Part shown: piece after piece, positions 62,199-64,000 of the stretch
How positions within the stretch are numbered: position 1 is the first letter of the stretch
How the letters are laid out: each line of letters opens with the position of its first letter
Source of the DNA: Thiosulfativibrio zosterae
Lineage (GTDB): Bacteria; Pseudomonadota; Gammaproteobacteria; Thiomicrospirales; Thiomicrospiraceae
Length of the DNA stretch: 64,000 nucleotides
Assembly: GCF_011398155.1 (NCBI RefSeq)
Contig: NZ_AP021888.1
Coordinates: 1,037,501-1,101,500, forward strand
Reading direction: 5' to 3'
Notes under the pieces: generated by a model
Databases searched by the model: none
What the model was told of the DNA's origin: nothing
What the model saw: the letters and a program-made list of their open reading frames with translations, nothing else
Program-made: the position numbers and the translations under genes

Positions 62199-63112
62199 GT
62201 GTACCAGCGGTTCAGTTTGAGGGGGTTTCTAAAAACTATCATCATCTGCGAGCACTAAACAACATCAGTTTTGATGTTGAAGAAGGCAGTTTTTTTGGAT
62301 TATTAGGACCAAATGGTGCCGGTAAATCTACCTTAATCAATTGTATGTCTGGTTTGGTCAAACCATCTGACGGGCAAATTTTTATTAAGGGCGCCCATGT
62401 GATTAAGGATTATCGTCAAGCAAGACGCGCCTTGGGACTTGTACCGCAAGAACTGATTTCTGACCCTTTTTTTTCCATTAGAGAATTGTTGCGCATACAG
62501 TCGGGCTATTTCGGGTTGGTAGGCGCTAAACAATTGGCATGGGTGGATGAATTGCTGGAGCGTTTGGCACTTAGTGATAAAGCCGATCAAATTACCAATA
62601 TGCTTTCGGGCGGAATGAAACGACGACTGCTGATTGCGATGGCGTTGGTTCATAAGCCACAAGTCTTGGTTTTAGATGAGCCTACGGCGGGTGTTGATGT
62701 AGATTTGCGCCGAACGCTATGGGAATTTGCCCAAGAACTTCATCAGCAAGGTCATACGATTATACTCACAACACATTATCTGGAAGAAGCAGAAGCTTTG
62801 TGTCAAAAGGTCGCTATTTTGCAACATGGTGAAGTTAAAGCCATGGACACAACAGCGGCGCTCTTATCAAAGCACCCATATCGTTTTGTTCGAGTATCAG
62901 GCACTGGCAATTATAAATCTTTGTTACCACCATTAGCAGAACGCTTGGTTGAGTTTGATGTAAATGGTGGCCTATTCAAAATGGAAAAAGATATGCCCTT
63001 ACCCGAGATGCTGGGATGGTTGCATCAGAGTGGTTTAAATATTCAAGATATTAGTACCCGAGACGCTTCGTTAGAGGAGGTTTTTTTGAACCTAACAGGA
63101 GCCACTAAATGA
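62195..63112 (+). CDS. yadG: ABC-2 type exporter ATPase (YadG-like)
   Basis: 305 residues, GTG start overlapping the mlaB stop by 4 bp. Walker A GPNGAGKSTL, signature MLSGGMKRRLLIAMAL, Walker B VLVLDEPTAGVDVDLRRTLW. Pairs with the permease that follows (4-bp overlap). Substrate unknown. Its place between mlaB and ibaG suggests an envelope role. Confidence 0.85.
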   Translation: MSVPAVQFEGVSKNYHHLRALNNISFDVEEGSFFGLLGPNGAGKSTLINCMSGLVKPSDGQIFIKGAHVIKDYRQARRALGLVPQELISDPFFSIRELLRIQSGYFGLVGAKQLAWVDELLERLALSDKADQITNMLSGGMKRRLLIAMALVHKPQVLVLDEPTAGVDVDLRRTLWEFAQELHQQGHTIILTTHYLEEAEALCQKVAILQHGEVKAMDTTAALLSKHPYRFVRVSGTGNYKSLLPPLAERLVEFDVNGGLFKMEKDMPLPEMLGWLHQSGLNIQDISTRDASLEEVFLNLTGATK

Positions 63113-63870
63113 ACTGGACAGGCACTTGGGCACTTTTTGTAAAAGAAGTTAGACGATTTTATTCAGTAGCGGTGCAGACCATCTTTGCTCCGGTGGTTTC
63201 AACCTTGTTGTATTTGTTAATATTTGGCAAGGTCATCAGTGCGGATATCGAAGTTTTTTCGGGATTAAACTATAGCCAGTTTTTAATTCCAGGTTTGGTG
63301 ATGATGGCGATTTTGCAGAATGCTTTTTCTAACAGTTCGTCGAGTTTGATTCAGTCAAAAATGCACGGTAATTTGTCTTTTGTGTTGCTCAGTCCTATCT
63401 CCCCGGTTGAACTTTATATCGCTTTTATTGCGGCCTCAATAGTGCGTGGCTTAGTGGTGGGTTTAGGTGTTTTGGTTGTCGGTGTTCTTTGGTTTGATTT
63501 AAGTTGGCAGTCACCGATGTGGATTTTGGTTTTTGCAATTTTAAGCGCGGGTTTGATGGGTGGAATAGGCATGACAGCCGGAATTTTGTCTGACAAATAT
63601 GACCAATTGGCAGCATTTCAAAACTTTATTATTATGCCATTGACCTTTTTAAGCGGGGTTTTCTATTCCATTCACGCCTTGCCAGGTGTTTGGCAAACGC
63701 TGTCGCATTTCAATCCATTTTTCTATATGGTGGATGGTTTTAGGTATGGTTTTTTTGAGCAATCCGATGTTTCTGTTTATTTGAGTTTGACGGTCAGCTT
63801 TGGATTCTTCCTGCTTATTTCTGCGATAAATGTGATTTTATTGGTTAAAGGCGTTAAAATACGCAACTAA
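63109..63870 (+). CDS. yadH: ABC-2 type exporter permease (YadH-like)
   Basis: 253 residues, six membrane segments. TIFAPVVSTLLYLLIFG, IPGLVMMAILQNAFSNSSSSLI and PLTFLSGVFYSIHALPGVWQ are typical of YadH/NodJ-type permeases. Confidence 0.87.
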   Translation: MNWTGTWALFVKEVRRFYSVAVQTIFAPVVSTLLYLLIFGKVISADIEVFSGLNYSQFLIPGLVMMAILQNAFSNSSSSLIQSKMHGNLSFVLLSPISPVELYIAFIAASIVRGLVVGLGVLVVGVLWFDLSWQSPMWILVFAILSAGLMGGIGMTAGILSDKYDQLAAFQNFIIMPLTFLSGVFYSIHALPGVWQTLSHFNPFFYMVDGFRYGFFEQSDVSVYLSLTVSFGFFLLISAINVILLVKGVKIRN

Positions 63871-63891
63871 AATTTTTTTCAAGGTAGATTC

Positions 63892-64000
63892 ATGTCCCCA
63901 GAACTCATTCAGCAAAAAATAATTGCTCACTTACCCGAAGCGCAAGTCACTATGGATGGCATGGACTGCAATTTTGCTGTAGAGGTAGTTTGCGCGTGCT
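63892..64000 (+). CDS. ibaG: BolA-family protein IbaG (partial)
   Basis: The first 36 codons only: SPELIQQKIIAHLPEAQVTMDGMDCNFAVEVV cut by the window end. It matches the N-terminus of IbaG/YrbA, a BolA-like protein that binds Fe-S partners and follows the mla genes in many gammaproteobacteria, usually before murA. Confidence 0.8.
   Translation, partial: MSPELIQQKIIAHLPEAQVTMDGMDCNFAVEVVCAC

Overview
The window looks like a chromosomal segment of a free-living, flagellated gammaproteobacterium of moderate GC content. Gene content and order (fliA-cheYZA, mla/lpt loci, a PPi-type phosphofructokinase, frequent TTG starts) fit a Thiomicrospira/Thiomicrorhabdus/Hydrogenovibrio-like sulfur oxidiser. 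That placement is inferred from recognised proteins, not from a search. There are no insertion sequences, prophage genes or CRISPR arrays, and most of the window is dense, operonic core genome.

Layout. 1-4258: end of fliA, then cheY, cheZ, cheA and cheW. 4418-7534: efpL and dacB, then a convergent glycosyltransferase. 7594-24201: a large block built around light and oxidative stress (below), interrupted by pdxH, a CPXCG protein, a hydrolase and a probable structured RNA. 24248-29121: DUF3010, a three-domain methionine sulfoxide reductase lipoprotein, a ChaN-PDZ protein, a DUF5718-like protein and CnoX. 29323-36459: two GGDEF proteins, mutS, tRNA-Arg(ACG) and a peroxiredoxin-like protein. 36456-45676: an LRR-kinase, lrgAB, PPi-PFK, rnd, mpl, two small membrane proteins, queA and tgt. 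45802-54461: yajC-secD-secF, prfC, mscS, a DUF481 protein, mgtE and hpf. 54687-64000: lptB-lptA-lptC-kdsC-yrbG on the minus strand, then mlaFEDCB, an ABC-2 exporter and the start of ibaG on the plus strand.

The most interesting system is a blue-light regulon. A short LOV photoreceptor (14244-14696) closely resembles Pseudomonas putida PpSB1-LOV. It lies tail to tail with a LitR-type MerR regulator that lacks the B12-binding motif. Around them are a seven-gene minus-strand operon (amine oxidase, DUF1365, cyclopropane synthase, DUF3833 lipoprotein, chalcone-isomerase-like protein, photolyase, litR) and a divergent SDR/NTF2/MFS operon. There is also a secreted peroxiredoxin and a second operon that encodes a photolyase split into two proteins in reversed domain order. 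Four places in this block carry pairs of TATACA-like boxes 11 bp apart, three of them at promoter positions of these genes; this is a candidate LitR operator.

A second genome-scale signal is the 12-bp palindrome ACCAGGCCTGGT. It occurs eight times, in terminators, between genes and inside genes, with AT-rich flanks conserved even in the coding copies. It behaves like a dispersed functional DNA word.
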